The notes under the pieces were generated by a model. The model did not search any database. It had not been told where the DNA came from and worked only from the letters and a program-made list of their open reading frames with translations. Positions 1-12,055 of a stretch of 64,000 bases of DNA are shown one piece after another. The position numbers and the translations under genes are program-made. The stretch's first letter is position 1. Every line of letters starts with the position of its first letter. This DNA comes from Sabellastarte sp. h YS-2021. Taxonomy: Eukaryota; Annelida; Polychaeta; Sabellida; Sabellidae. Location of the stretch: NCBI GenBank assembly GCA_964017235.1, contig OZ024931.1, positions 137,208,033 through 137,272,032 on the forward strand, given 5' to 3'.

Positions 1-715
1 TGATAATCCAAGTTAGTTTAAAATAAAATTAAGTTTAAACTTATGACAATTAATTTTCAATTTTGTGAAGCATGCATTTTACATGTAAATTATCTAGAAT
101 GTGAGGGCAGTTCAATGGTACCAATTTCATTGCTGTTTATTTTCATACAGAGACTTAAATCCCAGTAAGAAGAAGCATGGTAAATACTATCAAATCTAAA
201 ATCACTGCTAGTCACTGAAAAAAACTGTCTGAAGTTTTGAGAAGTGTGGCCAAAACTACAATTGTATCCTATAATTTTGAGTGGTGAGTGAAACTATATT
301 CTACTAGCCTAGAGTAAAAAATGAAAAGTTACCTTTCATCACTTTCTCTATCTCTTTGTCTAAAATTATACCCAGAGGCAAGTCTATACATTCACAAGGT
401 AAAATATATGATAATGAAATGCTACTTTGATTTATTCAGAAGAAATTAATAGTTGGCTTATATTGATAATATATATATAATTCAATATTAGCAGGTCCAT
501 TAAAGATCACAGAAGTGGTTCCATTGAGAGTTACATTTTTAAAATATTCATTTTCTTTCTTATTAGGGACGGTTTGTATGGCGGGATTAGTCAATTTATG
601 GTGCTCTGTCATTGCATGTAATAATTTTTGTGTAAAATGTTTGATGTGGTACATTTATTGATGTATCCTCTTAAACTCTATGTGATGGATTCTCCCCCTT
701 GTTCTCAATGAAGAT

Positions 716-1172
716 CTATTCCAAAATCCCATTTAGTCGATGACACAGTTTTGCAGGAAGTAAGGTTTTTGGGATAAGGAAATTTGGAAAGCACTGAAAT
801 ATTAATATATTTTTCATTTGGAGTTTTGGTAACAAGTAGCATATTTTATCAATGTGAGCCACTTGATTGTGATTAGCTGAGAAAAGCTGAACAAAATTAT
901 GATGTTTAGTGTGGCCTGTACAGCTGCCACAACAGGATAAGACTGGACTATAAATGATGGTTTGCAGTGTCCAGTATATCAAAACAAACTTGCAGATTCT
1001 TTTCTTCTTTCTCAGTCAAGTTACTTGTTTCTTCACCTCTTTTATTTCTGAAGTAGCCAAATGAATTTAGTGGTACTTTTTTTTCTCTTACTGTTTTAAT
1101 ATATTGATGCAAGAGTGAGTTATCCAGTTTTGCCCTTGACAAATATATGTTCACTGCTGTTTTGACACCCAA
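716..1172 (-). other. Unrecognised overlapping reading frames
   Basis: Two open frames overlap on the minus strand: about 74 codons (1172 to 948, opening on TTG after a stop, no ATG start) and about 88 codons (982 to 716) in another frame. The first is lysine/glutamate rich with a plausible protein composition (for example LLHQYIKTVREKKVPLNSFG). The second has a Cys-Cys-Gly-Ser-Cys stretch and HTKHH. The overlap in different frames would fit one frameshifted ancestral coding segment, but I recognise no family. They could equally be chance frames. No splice sites or promoter could be assigned. Confidence 0.2.
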
Positions 1173-1565
1173 GCCATTTTAAATGCACATACATCCACTA
1201 GGTTTATATAACGGGTTGTAAATGGCCGAGCCATTTAAAATGGTGGACTCTAGGTCCCAGCCATTTAACCTTATCAGCCCAACTTAAAATAACAAAATTC
1301 AAGAATGCTTTTGTGTGCTGAACATAATATAAACTATTTACAAGGAAATTATTTTTCATGAAAAGGGTTACATTAACATTGTATAGAAGTACTTTGTACT
1401 CCTTTTTTATTTTATATAAATATGTTAATCTTATCTCACCTCAACAAAAAGTGTTTAATAATCTAAAATGAATTGTGTTTCCTGAGTCTTTATATACATT
1501 AAAATTATCCTTTGATGTTGATTTCTTTGCCTTTCATTGGAATGATTTCTTAATCGGATTTGTGC

Positions 1566-1716
1566 CTATTGTTTCAACATTCTATTGATGTTGATTTGTT
1601 TCACTTGGGTGGGTGAAGTACACAATAGGAAATACCCCAAATCATAAAGTGAAACAAATCAACATCAAACACATAGTCAAACAAATAAACTTAAAAGGAA
1701 CGTTGAAACAATAGAT
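1566..1716. repeat. Inverted repeat (hairpin) with perfect 20-bp arms
   Basis: GATGTTGATTTGTTTCACTT at 1587-1606 is matched exactly by its reverse complement at 1647-1666, leaving a 40-base loop. Outer arms ATTGTTTCAAC (1568-1578) and GTTGAAACAAT (1702-1712) extend the fold. Related fragments of the same words lie just outside, near 1513-1530 and 1755-1795. The pattern fits a small foldback or MITE-like remnant; no target duplication was identified. Confidence 0.6.
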
Positions 1717-2367
1717 ATATCATGGTCTAATCCAGCTTCATAATCACTAGCCACAAGTGAAACAAATCAAGTTGAAAGCAGTGGCTGAACAATAGACACC
1801 TTATGACTTAATGACCCCCCAATTGTCAGATTAACTAAGACAGAGTCTTGGAGCAATAAATGAATTGAGACTAATCCTATTAATGCATAATTAGGTAAAG
1901 AAAAAATAAGCAGAAAAATAAGTAATAATGTCATTTCAATTTCAGAAATAAAAACTATGTGTGCAAATTATCACTTGTGCTAATACATGTTATCAAATAC
2001 TCAGATAAGATATGCACAAGAAATCTTAAATAATATTTTGCAATGATATACTGTATAATTGCAGTTTCAGTATTTAAATAAACTCGCATGGTTATATTCA
2101 GTTTCATGATTAAAACCCTCCAACAGGCATACTTCAAAGACTAGAGTATGTATACTTCAAACACCAGTGCAGGCATACTTTAGACACCCTTGTAATTTTC
2201 AACTTGCTCAAAAATGCTTAAGACTAAACTAACGTCAATGATTTTGGTTGCTAACAAAAATATATGTATTCTGAAAATAATATTTCATATCTGTACTAAA
2301 CGTGAAATATAAAACATAATAAACTAATGTCTTATGATGACTTTGTTTCTATCATCTAGTTGGCTGA

Positions 2368-2427
2368 GCCATTTAAAACAGCAGCTTGCCATTTAAAACG
2401 GCGGCCTGCCGTTTAAAACGGCGGATG
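2368..2427. repeat. Three tandem 20-bp units (GCCATTTAAAACGGCGG)
   Basis: Three consecutive 20-bp units lie at 2368-2387, 2388-2407 and 2408-2427. Each is built on GCCATTTAAAAC(G/A)GC(G/A)G, and the third begins GCCGTTTAAAACGGC, a near-palindrome. A single related word, GCCATTTAAAATGGTGG, lies at 1230-1246. The units are far more GC-rich than the surrounding DNA. Function unknown. Confidence 0.6.
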
Positions 2428-2439
2428 GGGTCAAAATGG

Positions 2440-2844
2440 CATGTAACATATATATCTTCAGCAATTTGAAGATTGATGTGGTGAAGCTCATTTTCCAGAA
2501 AGTTTCTTCACTATGCCAAGTAGCATATGAAGATATGGTGGGCTGATATGTTTTTGACATCCTACAGTGGCCTGTCTATCACAGTGTTGAAATTGGATGC
2601 AATAGATAATTGTTAACCATTCTCTTAAAATTTCTAGTCTGAGCAGGATCTTGAATTTAAAGTGGAATATGTAGGTTTTCAAATGAATATTGAACCAGAG
2701 ACAAAACTGTTTGACTCTGACATCAGAAAGTCTATGAGGGCTAGTCAGAAAGGCATAATCTGCAAAAAGAAACAGGGGGATGGGGAATGGGGAATACCTA
2801 CGACCATCAAGAAGATCTTTCATAAACTTTTGCAGGTTTGCCAC
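2440..2844 (-). pseudogene. Broken coding segment of unknown family
   Basis: A 118-codon minus-strand frame (2844 to 2488) ends in PPYLHMLLGIVKKLSGK and a stop. A neighbouring frame continues directly with ENELHHINLQIAEDIY, as if one base had been lost or gained near 2490. The LHMLLG-type motif followed by an acidic/helical segment resembles, from memory, motifs in large uncharacterised proteins that are often transposon-derived; this is weak evidence. A 174-codon plus-strand frame (2662-3186) overlaps it antisense, and only one of the two, if either, can be real. The family was not identified. Confidence 0.25.
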
Positions 2845-3186
2845 TTTACCAGTGCAGCTACTTCTGTCAATCCTCCTTTCCTATCAAAACTATTATCGTT
2901 TCTTTCAATAACTTATAATTTCTTTGTTTTGCGATTACATGCTAGAATCCTTTCTCTTTTAAATCTTTCCTTTTTCTCTTTGTCTCACTTTCACGGTCTA
3001 TTCCTAGAGTTCCTGTTAGGTAAAATATTTGTGGCTTGTGTTGGTTCCGTAACAAACCAAGAAAAGTCTTTATGGCCAAAGCAACTCTTAGACAGGACAG
3101 ATTTCTGTTTTACCCAGTATTGGGGCATATTCTTAGTTTGGATTTTTTGTGAAAGTATTTTAAATTCAGATGATTGCAGGGCATGA

Positions 3187-4779
3187 TGTGAATCTTTATT
3201 TTTCCCTGCTACAGCAACATGGTATGGAGCAATGTGATGTGCCCTTTTTTTAATAGAGTTGAGAAAAAACTTTCCTTTCCAGGTTTTGCAATTCTTTCCA
3301 GAAGTATTGGTTGACCACCTGTTTTACAGACTATAATAATTCTTTTTGCAAAATTCAGTTTTTATTAGTTTTATCCTTACTATTTTCACAAAGTCTTGGG
3401 ACCTATCTTTTGTCTTTCTATGTCAGGAACCTATTGTTACATATCCTGCACATATTATCAAGATACTGTGAAAGATATTTTAATGTCATTAATTCATTCT
3501 TATATCCTGTCATATTACTTGAGGCAAATTACAGATTTCTGTTTGAATGTAACTTATTGGTTAGAATTATCACACCATTATTCATTTTCAACTTTCAAAT
3601 AAAAGACTTTAACATATATTCTATTTCTATTCTGGCTAAAATAATTTATCTTAAAATACTCTCTTGTTTTATTTTGTTATGTTTTATTATTGTAAAAGAA
3701 AACAAATTAATTACAAATTGCTATGTCATGCCAATCTATAACACATAAAGTTATACATAATGATCATAAAGAATTGCATTGCTTACATTGCCAAGTAGCA
3801 GCAGCTAAAAGGGCTTATGTTTGTATCATATAGATCACGAATACTCAACTTCAGTCCAAAGAGGGACTTTGAGAGATGAAAGAGGTGAATGAAAGCCGCA
3901 ATTGTGGAAATTAAAAATAATTTTATTATAACTACTTGTTAGCACATTAATACATTAGTTACATCAACTATCTATCATTAATCTACCAAACACACATTTA
4001 TAAAGATTAGATCATACTTGTATTGCAAATGACCTTGACTTATTAACCTTTTAATAACATGCAAGAATATTGTTTGAGAATAAATGATAACACACAGGTA
4101 CACATACAAGTTCATTATTTTTTCTTGTTATTTATTCATTGCTGTACACATGCAGACCTTTAATAATGTGGAAACGTAGTTGTTAACTACAATCAAATTA
4201 CCAAATGGTTTTCATTTGTCCTATTGTCTATCTAAAAAGTTTAACAAACTGTATAATGAAAGGTATACAGCCTATTACTGCTGCTAGGCCAAGCCAGTGA
4301 GTTGTTTCTTTCATAGCTGCTTAGGAAGTAAGTCAAGGATTGAGTCAACAGTTTAAGTAATGCATGCTCCGAAAGCCACTGAACACCTCTCAAATAAAGT
4401 GTATTGTATATTATTATCATTTTATTCTCTTATTTTTATGGATATTTTATCTTGGGGATTTTCAATGCCACATCTTGGGATTTCTGTACAAATATTCTGT
4501 CATATATTCTGTTGTCTGGGGATATTCAGTGTGTTCCAAAAGTGAAATAAAATAATTATTTGGAAAGCAAATTAATTTTATAATATATAGTTTAGAGAAT
4601 AAGTAATTAATATTGTTGATTAATTAAGCAGTATGCGATATATATTTGATGTCCAGATCCAGTGGAAGCATTTGGATGTTTTAAATCTACTATCATATTC
4701 ATTAACATTATAATCTACTTTTGCTGTTTTGAAGAATACTGTGGAAATTAAGAAAAAGATATCTGTTTTGAAGATTACT
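3187..4779. other. No supported feature
   Basis: AT-rich sequence. Short hydrophobic frames near 3.3-3.7 kb and 4.36-4.55 kb overlap each other in different frames and carry no recognisable motif. I see no gene, RNA or repeat that I can support. Confidence 0.5.
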
Positions 4780-4802
4780 TATATATATATATATATATAT
4801 AT
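4780..4802. repeat. (TA)n microsatellite
   Basis: An uninterrupted run of about eleven TA dinucleotides. Confidence 0.9.
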
Positions 4803-6929
4803 GTATAATGCAGTATATATCTCACTGCTACACATTCAAATGTTGTCAATACTGTCTTACCAATAAAATTTTGATGAATAATTTTCCTCCAAATTATCCT
4901 TCTTATTACTACTTTCATAATCAATACACAGGGCTCAAAGTTATAAGGTTTTATTCCTGTACATTCCTATCAATCTTATGTATGTTCTGTGTTATCTCCA
5001 TTATTTTTGCCTATTGTTACACTAGTAGTATCATCAGAATCAAATTAATTTTGTAAAAGATTTTCATCAGACATATAGATAATAAATGATGTCAGCTTGT
5101 TTGATTAAATTATCTACAAACACATAGGAGAAAGAACAAACCACACTGAAACTTATGTTTCTATATACACATGCAGGGTTTTCACACTACAAGCACACTT
5201 GTTGTTCACTTAGTATACATAGTGCACACAGTTTCTCACGGGCAGGTTTTGACAATGGAAATGGCTAATTTAGAGTAAATTAATCAGCTGTAGAATCATG
5301 AATACTAGATTGTTTTTCAAAAGAGTGGTATTTATGCAGGATGTTCAGTCCAATGTTTTAAACCTAAAATATTAGTATGTTAGATTTGACGCTACTAGGC
5401 TTTTAAGATACTTGAACATCTTGGTATTATACACTTATTAAAATTAATAAATATAACATCAACAAATATGTCAATGGAAACATATAACACATACATAATA
5501 CACATGTATAATGCACATGATAAAAACATAAAAATACATTAACCAAACAATATTTGAATGAAATACACATATAAGAAAAGGACTAGAGAAAGAATAAATA
5601 CAGACTTGATCACAAGGAAATTAATGGCCTAAATAGAAAGAGTAATATAAGTATAACAACAAAAAGACACATATGAAAAGTCAGAGTAAATAATCATGAA
5701 TTAATACAAAAACAATCAAATTAGCTTAATTTATTAAAACTTTAAAAAATAAATCTTTAAATTATTTTTTTCTGTAATATTTTATTCTGGTGTCTCCCAG
5801 GTCTATACAGTCCAATTAAAATGGTCTACTGTGTCTGGAAAATGACATGGAATGCACTAGGGCATATAGTCACCTTTTTACAAGCAACTATGACTGAAAT
5901 TAGTGTGTTCAAACATAAAAATATCCGCAGTAGGGTTTATTTGGAATAGTTTATTATCAGGACATGCATTCTATGGAGCTTGTCACCTTTGTTTAAAATA
6001 CAATTTACATTTACTTTCTAGTCTGTATAGGTGACTATCTAGTCTAAAACATTTAAATTCAATTTGTTTTCAAGCTGTTCTGCTTTTCAGTACAAAAGTA
6101 CACTTAAATTAAACATAAATAGGGGTTTTATGTCCAATACTCAGAATACTGAGCACAGGAATTAGCACTAGTAACTGTTTGACCAACACAGGATGTATTC
6201 TGTACTGTGCATCTGTGCAATTTGCTTAAGGGGCTGCCCCAGTGATCACACAGCACTTGAGCATATCACTTATTGTCTTGCCACTTCCGAGCCGCCAAGG
6301 CCCTATGAAGTCCTTGTTTACTACATACAGGAGATAAAACCAATTTTTGGTTTGGATAAATCCAAAGATTTTCCAATTAGATTTATATTAAATTTAGGAT
6401 TTACCATGACCCTTTTAACATGAGTATGTCTTGCATAAAACATGCCAATGATTACTTGTTTTCTACATTCAAATTGAAGGTGAGCAAATGAGAATTTCAC
6501 ATATTTTACACTGGGAGATTTTTTTTGTGCATTTGCTCTCTTCATCCTGTATTTTTTTGATTTCCGATAATTTTTTTATTCCTATATATAGTTTTACATG
6601 AAACAAAGATATAACAACGTACTTGAAATGTTAATATAACAAAATAATTAAAAACCCAATTTCATCTCTGTAATAAAACAAATAGTAGATACAAATTATC
6701 ATTGTCAAATCATCATTACGTCAAATAGAAATAAATGTTAGTAACCTGAACCATTCACACTACTTAATTACTCATATATTAAATAAACTACAAAAATTAA
6801 ACATGGACAACAATCTTGAAAATTTCTCGAATTCACAGTTAGTTTTGGCTAGGTACATTTGCTCAATATAAATCTTTTGAAGGAAATTTTGAAATTCTAT
6901 ATTATTTAGACATCTTTTTTTCAGTTTTT
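4803..6929. other. No supported feature
   Basis: AT-rich sequence with only short frames (for example near 4.8-5.06 kb and 6.19-6.42 kb) and no recognisable protein motif. I see nothing assignable. Confidence 0.5.
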
Positions 6930-8265
6930 GTTAGGTAATCTCTTGTACCTAAAATTCTATTTAACAAACTTTTAAAACAAATGATACTGCCAATTGCTGA
7001 TGCTTTTTTCTGGTATCTCCAGCTTTATACTCCATTTAGACTTAAGTGCATTATCATAATTCTGGTTTATTTTAAGGGAGAAAGGAAATTTGGAAATTTT
7101 CAATATTTGTGTATTTAATAAATTTCTCTAAATTTAATCTGACCCTATAATAATCCAGGAAATTAATCGATAAATCAAAGTGTGTTTGAATATGGGTCAA
7201 AGTCATCAAGTTAGCGTTTTCTTGTATAATATCCGCTGGAAATAGTACACATTTGGCTGCACAATTTGCAAAATACATTTTTTCTTTATTAATGTCTTTA
7301 TTGTATCACAAAGGTATTGATAATTTGTCAATATCATTGATTGGTCAACAGTTCTAAGAAATATTTCCCTAGAAAAAAATACATCTTACCAAAATGGATT
7401 TTGTAAGGACAAAGTGATTTTGTGTCCATTGAGATCCTAGTAAGAATGCATCTTTGTAATCCATGATTTCTGATATAAAGAACTTCCAAGGGGGATTTAC
7501 TTGTTTGAATAGTTTTTGCAACCAGGACAATTTCAACAAAAGCATGAAATGGTGAGTTTTTAAAACAATAATTTTGCCTAGAGATGTTAGAGAACGCCTC
7601 CTCCACTGGCTTAAAATTTTGTTTATTTTTTTCATAAGTGGATCCAAATTAAACTGAGTCAACTGAGAATGTTATCTCAAGCAAGCAGAACTCTGTTACA
7701 TTCCACTCTAAAGTATATTTCATTTCAATTTTATCTAGAGAATGCCTTTTCTTCCCCCAGCCACACTAGTTTAGTCTTCTCAGTATTAAGTTTTAGACCT
7801 GAAGTATTTCCAAATATTTCCAGTGTGTTCATGGCTGCCAACAGGGACTCTTTGCTACCATCTAAAATTAAAGTTATGTCGTTGGCAGGTGTTTATAAAC
7901 TGTTATCTCTCTGACTTTTTTGTTATTGACAATCATTAGAAATAGTGCCTGTGTACAGAGTAGAAACAAATAGGGTGATATAGGGTCACCTTGTGTGCAC
8001 CCTCTTTCGATAATAAAACTGTCAGATAGAAAGCCCATTTGGAGGATATAAGCATGAATGTTAAAGTAAAAGTTTTGATCCATATTTTAAAGCTTGGGCC
8101 AAATTAAAAAAAAATCGAGGACTGAATAGAGAAAAGACCAAGAAACAGAGTCGAAGGCCTTTTCAAAATCTATGAGCATAAGTAGCCCTTGAATATTTTT
8201 TTGACTTGAGATAATGCATTTTATCATAGATGAGCCTTGTGCTATCACCTATAAATAATATAGAT
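6930..8265 (-). pseudogene. Tx1/L1-like LINE fragment: reverse transcriptase and C-terminal region
   Basis: Remnant of a non-LTR retrotransposon polyprotein, whose RT copies element RNA at the target site. Reading from about 8260 downwards, the frames give GDSTRLIYD, LLMLIDFEKAFDSVSW (RT motif with the first catalytic Asp; FEKAFDS maps to 8147-8180), GCTQGDPISPYLFLL (7964-8002), then ANDITLILDGS where the active-site box should read (Y/F)ADD, GLKLNTEKTKLVWLG, and finally KILSQWRRRSLTSLGK (about 7660-7560). Weaker tail similarity continues to about 6930. At least three frame changes and several stops separate these pieces, and the RT active site is mutated. The motif order and the WRRRSLTSLGK block fit the Tx1/L1 group better than CR1. 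The fragment begins inside the RT, the 5' truncation typical of LINE insertions. It is clearly dead. Confidence 0.85.
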
Positions 8266-8949
8266 CATAATATTTTTTACTTCTTCCTGTTCCATCCTAC
8301 ACAGCCAAACAGCATGGTTGGCCTTTGCTGCTGATTAAGGTAAATCATCTACATCCTTTAACCATGCTGTTACGTAGTCTAAAACAGATTCCTTCAGAGC
8401 TTTTCCTTTTTCATGATGTGGCAAAAGCCCCTCATCCATTGTATCCATGAGATTGATATAGAGTTGCATTATTTCAATCTACCTTTCGTGATATTCACTT
8501 TGTCATCAGGCTTTGTCATGAGACCATTAGACAGTCCAATTTGTAAGTGGCGATAATGTGTACCAAGCAAAACAGCTAGCATTTGTCTATGTTTTGTTTT
8601 TTTAGTGGAGTACTTAAGCAGTTACAAATCCATACTTCAGCAGCAGGACAAAATGCCAGAAATTGATGAAGCTTTAAAGGAAACCAGTGGAGTTGGTGAA
8701 TCAGAAAACCAGGGTATTGTTGAAAGTAACATGTTTGCATGTAATGGGAATTCATATTATGTGTACCACTGAGCTTTTATCAACAATTGATAAAAATATA
8801 TATCACAGAAAGTTTGGCTGACTTCACACTTTTTTAAAGTTGTCAAACTGCACTCAATATAAGAAAGAACATAGCACTCAACAAATCTGTAAAAAAATGA
8901 ATGAATAGGCCATTTTTTTGTAGCTACAGTAGCATTGCTCACATTTTTA

Positions 8950-9835
8950 TGCCCCTGTTCCACCAAAGGACTAAGCCCTGATCCTGTCTGGGACCCTTAA
9001 TCGTGGACAGTAGGTGAAAGAAAAGGTAAAATGAGCGGGAATACTGAATCGGTATTGAAGCCTGGGATTAAGTACAGATCAGTCTCAGGAAGCCTGAGGA
9101 GGCCCCAGGTGGCCCCAGAAGTCCCCGACTGGTCTATGACGAAGCCAGTTTTCTGGTCAGTTTGAGGCACGATGTTGTCCTAGACATACCGACTGGGTCC
9201 CAGGATGTCTCAGGCCTCCTGAGACTAAGCCCCGACTAACCCCCGATTAAGTCCCAGCTTCCTCAGGCGTTCTGAGGACTCCTCAGTCTTCCCCAGACCA
9301 ATTTGGCCGATTCTTGTTTTGCAGAAAAACTGGATTTTCTGGGTATATATATAAATTACACGATCTCATTATCACTACTTTTCTAGGAACACAGCAGGAT
9401 GCCACCTTTTAATGGAAGACAGCTTCAACAACAATTTAGGGCTTTTTTAGTTTTGATTCAGTTACACATACTAATGTATTTGATATTTCTACGTCGACCA
9501 CAGCAACCACCACCAGCACTCCCAGCACCTTAACCCTTCCACCAGACAGACAGAGACCTAGGCCTAGGCCATGGCTACTACAGAGAGAGGAGGGGGGCTA
9601 CCACAACAGTATGGCTGACCTGTATGCCACAGACATTCCAGGTTTCACCAATTACATGAGGATGACCCCAGAATTCTTTGAAATGATAAAGACCAGACTG
9701 GAACCAAGTCTAGCCAGGCAGGCCACCAACTACAGAGCTCCAATCAGTGCTGGGGAGAAGTTAGCCCTCCCCATCAGATATCTGGCCACTGGAGAGTCAT
9801 ACACATCATTATCCTATACACATCATTATCCTATC
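8950..9835 (+). mobile_element. PIF/Harbinger DNA transposon, 5' half
   Basis: The left end TGCCCCTGTTCCACCA at 8950 is preceded by TTA (8947-8949), the target trinucleotide expected for Harbinger (TWA). The same terminal sequence, differing at one base, begins the complete MITE at 40228. A GC-richer 5' leader (9000-9330) precedes the transposase start. The element stops abruptly after about 9835 with no matching right end, so the 3' half is lost. A 17-bp direct duplication (ACACATCATTATCCTAT, about 9800-9835) marks the broken edge. Confidence 0.7.
9399..9835 (+). pseudogene. PIF/Harbinger transposase, N-terminal fragment
   Basis: Harbinger (HARBI1-like) transposases are DDE nucleases that cut and reinsert the element with help from a Myb-like partner. 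The likely start is the ATG at 9399 (MPPFNGRQLQQQFRAF), followed by a proline-rich stretch and a stop. A frame change leads into REEGGYHNSMADLYATDIPG and then FTNYMRMTPEFFEMIKTRLE, ending with EKLALPIRYLATGESYTSLS. The RMTPEFFE and LRYLATGESY blocks are the family's N-terminal conserved blocks. The catalytic DDE core is missing because the sequence diverges after the LATGESYTSL block. About 130 of an expected 350-400 residues remain. It cannot be active. Confidence 0.85.
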
Positions 9836-10229
9836 AGTTTAAGGTTGGATATTTCATCAAAATGTTTCAGGAAATTAATCACATTTATATATTTCAACAA
9901 CAACGCATGCATATGAAAACAACGTCAAAAATCTAGGGTTGCCCCTGAAATATTTGTTCAACTTGTTGCACCACAGAAAGCAAGGTCCCATTACATTTTC
10001 AAACAGACTGTAGAAAGACAAACGCAAACAAGTAGTTTTGACCAAGTCATTCAAATGGTGTTCCCAGATTACACATTAGATATATCATTTTCAGTACTTT
10101 GATGATAAAAAAATGTTGAAAGTTCACATATTGCAAAAATCTTTCTTGCAAGTATTTGTAAAGATTTTGCCTGCAATAAAATGATGGATTGTAGTTCTTC
10201 TGTCTAAACCTTAGCAAGCAAGGTTGCTT

Positions 10230-11068
10230 CCCAGTAAACATTTTGAGGTTTGCAAACATTTAGAGAAAAATGTTATTAAACGTTTAATGACAAATGTTAG
10301 CAAAACATTACAAATGACCGTTACAGTGTCTCCAAATATCACTTTGGCAGCATCTAGCAATATTAACAGTCGTTGGTGTCCTAGGTTGAATTCAACATCT
10401 TTTTATGATGCTCACCAGTAAAATATCACCTTTTCTCTAAAATTGCAAGATAGTGGCTTAATATTGTGCCCCCATTCATTTCTTACTTTTAGGCATTGTT
10501 TGTTGGGTATTTTTGATACCACCAAAAATCTCTTGTTATTGCTCACCACCATCTTTCTTTGCAAAAGTTTGAAGGCAAACATATAAGAAGCATTCTGAAA
10601 ATATAGGTACAAAAATGTTTGTGATAGAATGTCAAAAGATTTGATAGAAAGCATTTTGAAAATGTTTTAAATAATGGGTAATAAGATCAGTTGCCATTAA
10701 AAGCTTGTAAAATATTTTAAAACCAAACAATTGTAAAAATGTGTCAACCAATATTGTTTAAACGTTTTCCATATACTGTTCATTTCATGAATGTTTAAAA
10801 AACATCCAACATAAGCTTCACTTCTTGAGCTATATTATAAACATTTGATAAAAACCCGTTTCCAGTCATTTCTTAGTTTCTTCAGTTATTTTATACACAT
10901 TAAATAATGTTTTCAGCAAAAACATTTCTAAGGAGGATGTTTCTCTAATGTTATTTTAAATATTACATTGACAACGTTTACTTGGAGATGTTTAGTAACC
11001 CAAAATATAGGGTTTAAATACGTTTTGCAAATATTTAAACCATTGTTAAATATTTTAATGTTTACTGT
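10230..11068. mobile_element. MITE, AAACGTTT-rich family, copy 1
   Basis: Starts CCCAGTAAACATTTT and ends AATGTTTACTGTG, nearly the inverted complement of the start. Internally it shares alignable stretches with the copy at 16971-17723, notably CTAAAATTGCAAGATAGTGG, and the same series of AAACRTTT words. It has no coding capacity. Many ACGTTT words of the other copy appear here as ACATTT or ATGTTT, as expected from CpG decay. The superfamily is undetermined because no clear target duplication is visible. Confidence 0.7.
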
Positions 11069-11657
11069 GTTTTCACACCACGTATCATGTTTCTTTCTTC
11101 AGTATGTTTTTGGCGGAAGTTAGACATTTTGTTTAAAATGATCATACTCAAAACTGGACACACTCATATTTATTGAGAAATCTGATTACATGTGATTGAC
11201 AGTGAGTTAAATTCATTAAATATTTGATCACGTAGGAAGCAGGCTTAAAATGTGACATTAGGAGGAAACAAGTTGACAACTTACCACTGGCACAGCACAC
11301 AACAGAGAGGGTGCCATGATTTGGGGTTTAACAAGGTAAATCTGAGAAAAGCCAACTGCAACAGTTGATAAGAGGTGGAAGCAGCTGCCTATTCTGACTC
11401 CCTGATTATTTTGATAATAACATTATTTACATATTAGGTGACATGATAATTCACAACTGGAGAGAGGAGGAGCCAAAAAACACTATCCTGTCTTGTTCAA
11501 TACAATTCAGCTACAGATAAGATGATTTTTGATACAAGAAACCAACATTTCTCAGTCCATGAAACTATAACATATAATATAACAAGTCCACACAACATTG
11601 AGGGAGGGAAGGAGGGAAAACATGTGTCTCATTCAAAGACATATTTATCTCTAACTG

Positions 11658-12055
11658 GGTTCTTCCACTGGGGCTGCCTTGTCGGGAACTAATTATTTTT
11701 CAAGGGTTGAGAGCAATGCTTATAAAGTTGGTTATGGTCAGCTGTAGTTTCTCAGCTTGTTGCTGTGGGCCGGTTAAACATCAAACTTGCTTGATATTTC
11801 ACCGTCCCTCCCTAGCTCTTAATCTTGACCGTGACTCTATCCACCTGGAAGTCTTGCTTGTATATGTCTTGTGGTAATCACTTCCCGTCTTATATACTGT
11901 TATCATCTTTTCTGGAGGCACTTGCCAGCCCATCGTAGTCAAGTACCTGGACATCAATCCACACAACAGGCTGTAGAACAAACTTGACCGTGCTTGAATG
12001 AAACTTGACTGTAAACGACCACAACCTGACTTGGTCATTTCTTAGTCACTTTCAT
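11658..12055. mobile_element. Putative MITE, TTCCACTGG-ended family, copy 1
   Basis: Begins with CTTCCACTGGGGCTGCC. It aligns along its length with the copy at 49.53 kb: both have CAANNGTTTGA-type AT words, a CCCTCCCTA(A/G)CTCTT block, a CCACC(C/T)(A/G)GCTGG-like block, TCACTTCC(C/T)GTCTT words, and a TAGTCACTTTC right boundary. It is non-coding. The superfamily and exact ends are not established; the right end was inferred from where similarity to the 49.5-kb copy stops. Confidence 0.5.

Noticed and set aside
2662..3186. 174-codon plus-strand frame as a host gene
   Set aside because: No recognisable domain, Phe/Leu-rich T-rich composition in its second half, and an antisense frame with more protein-like motifs overlaps it.
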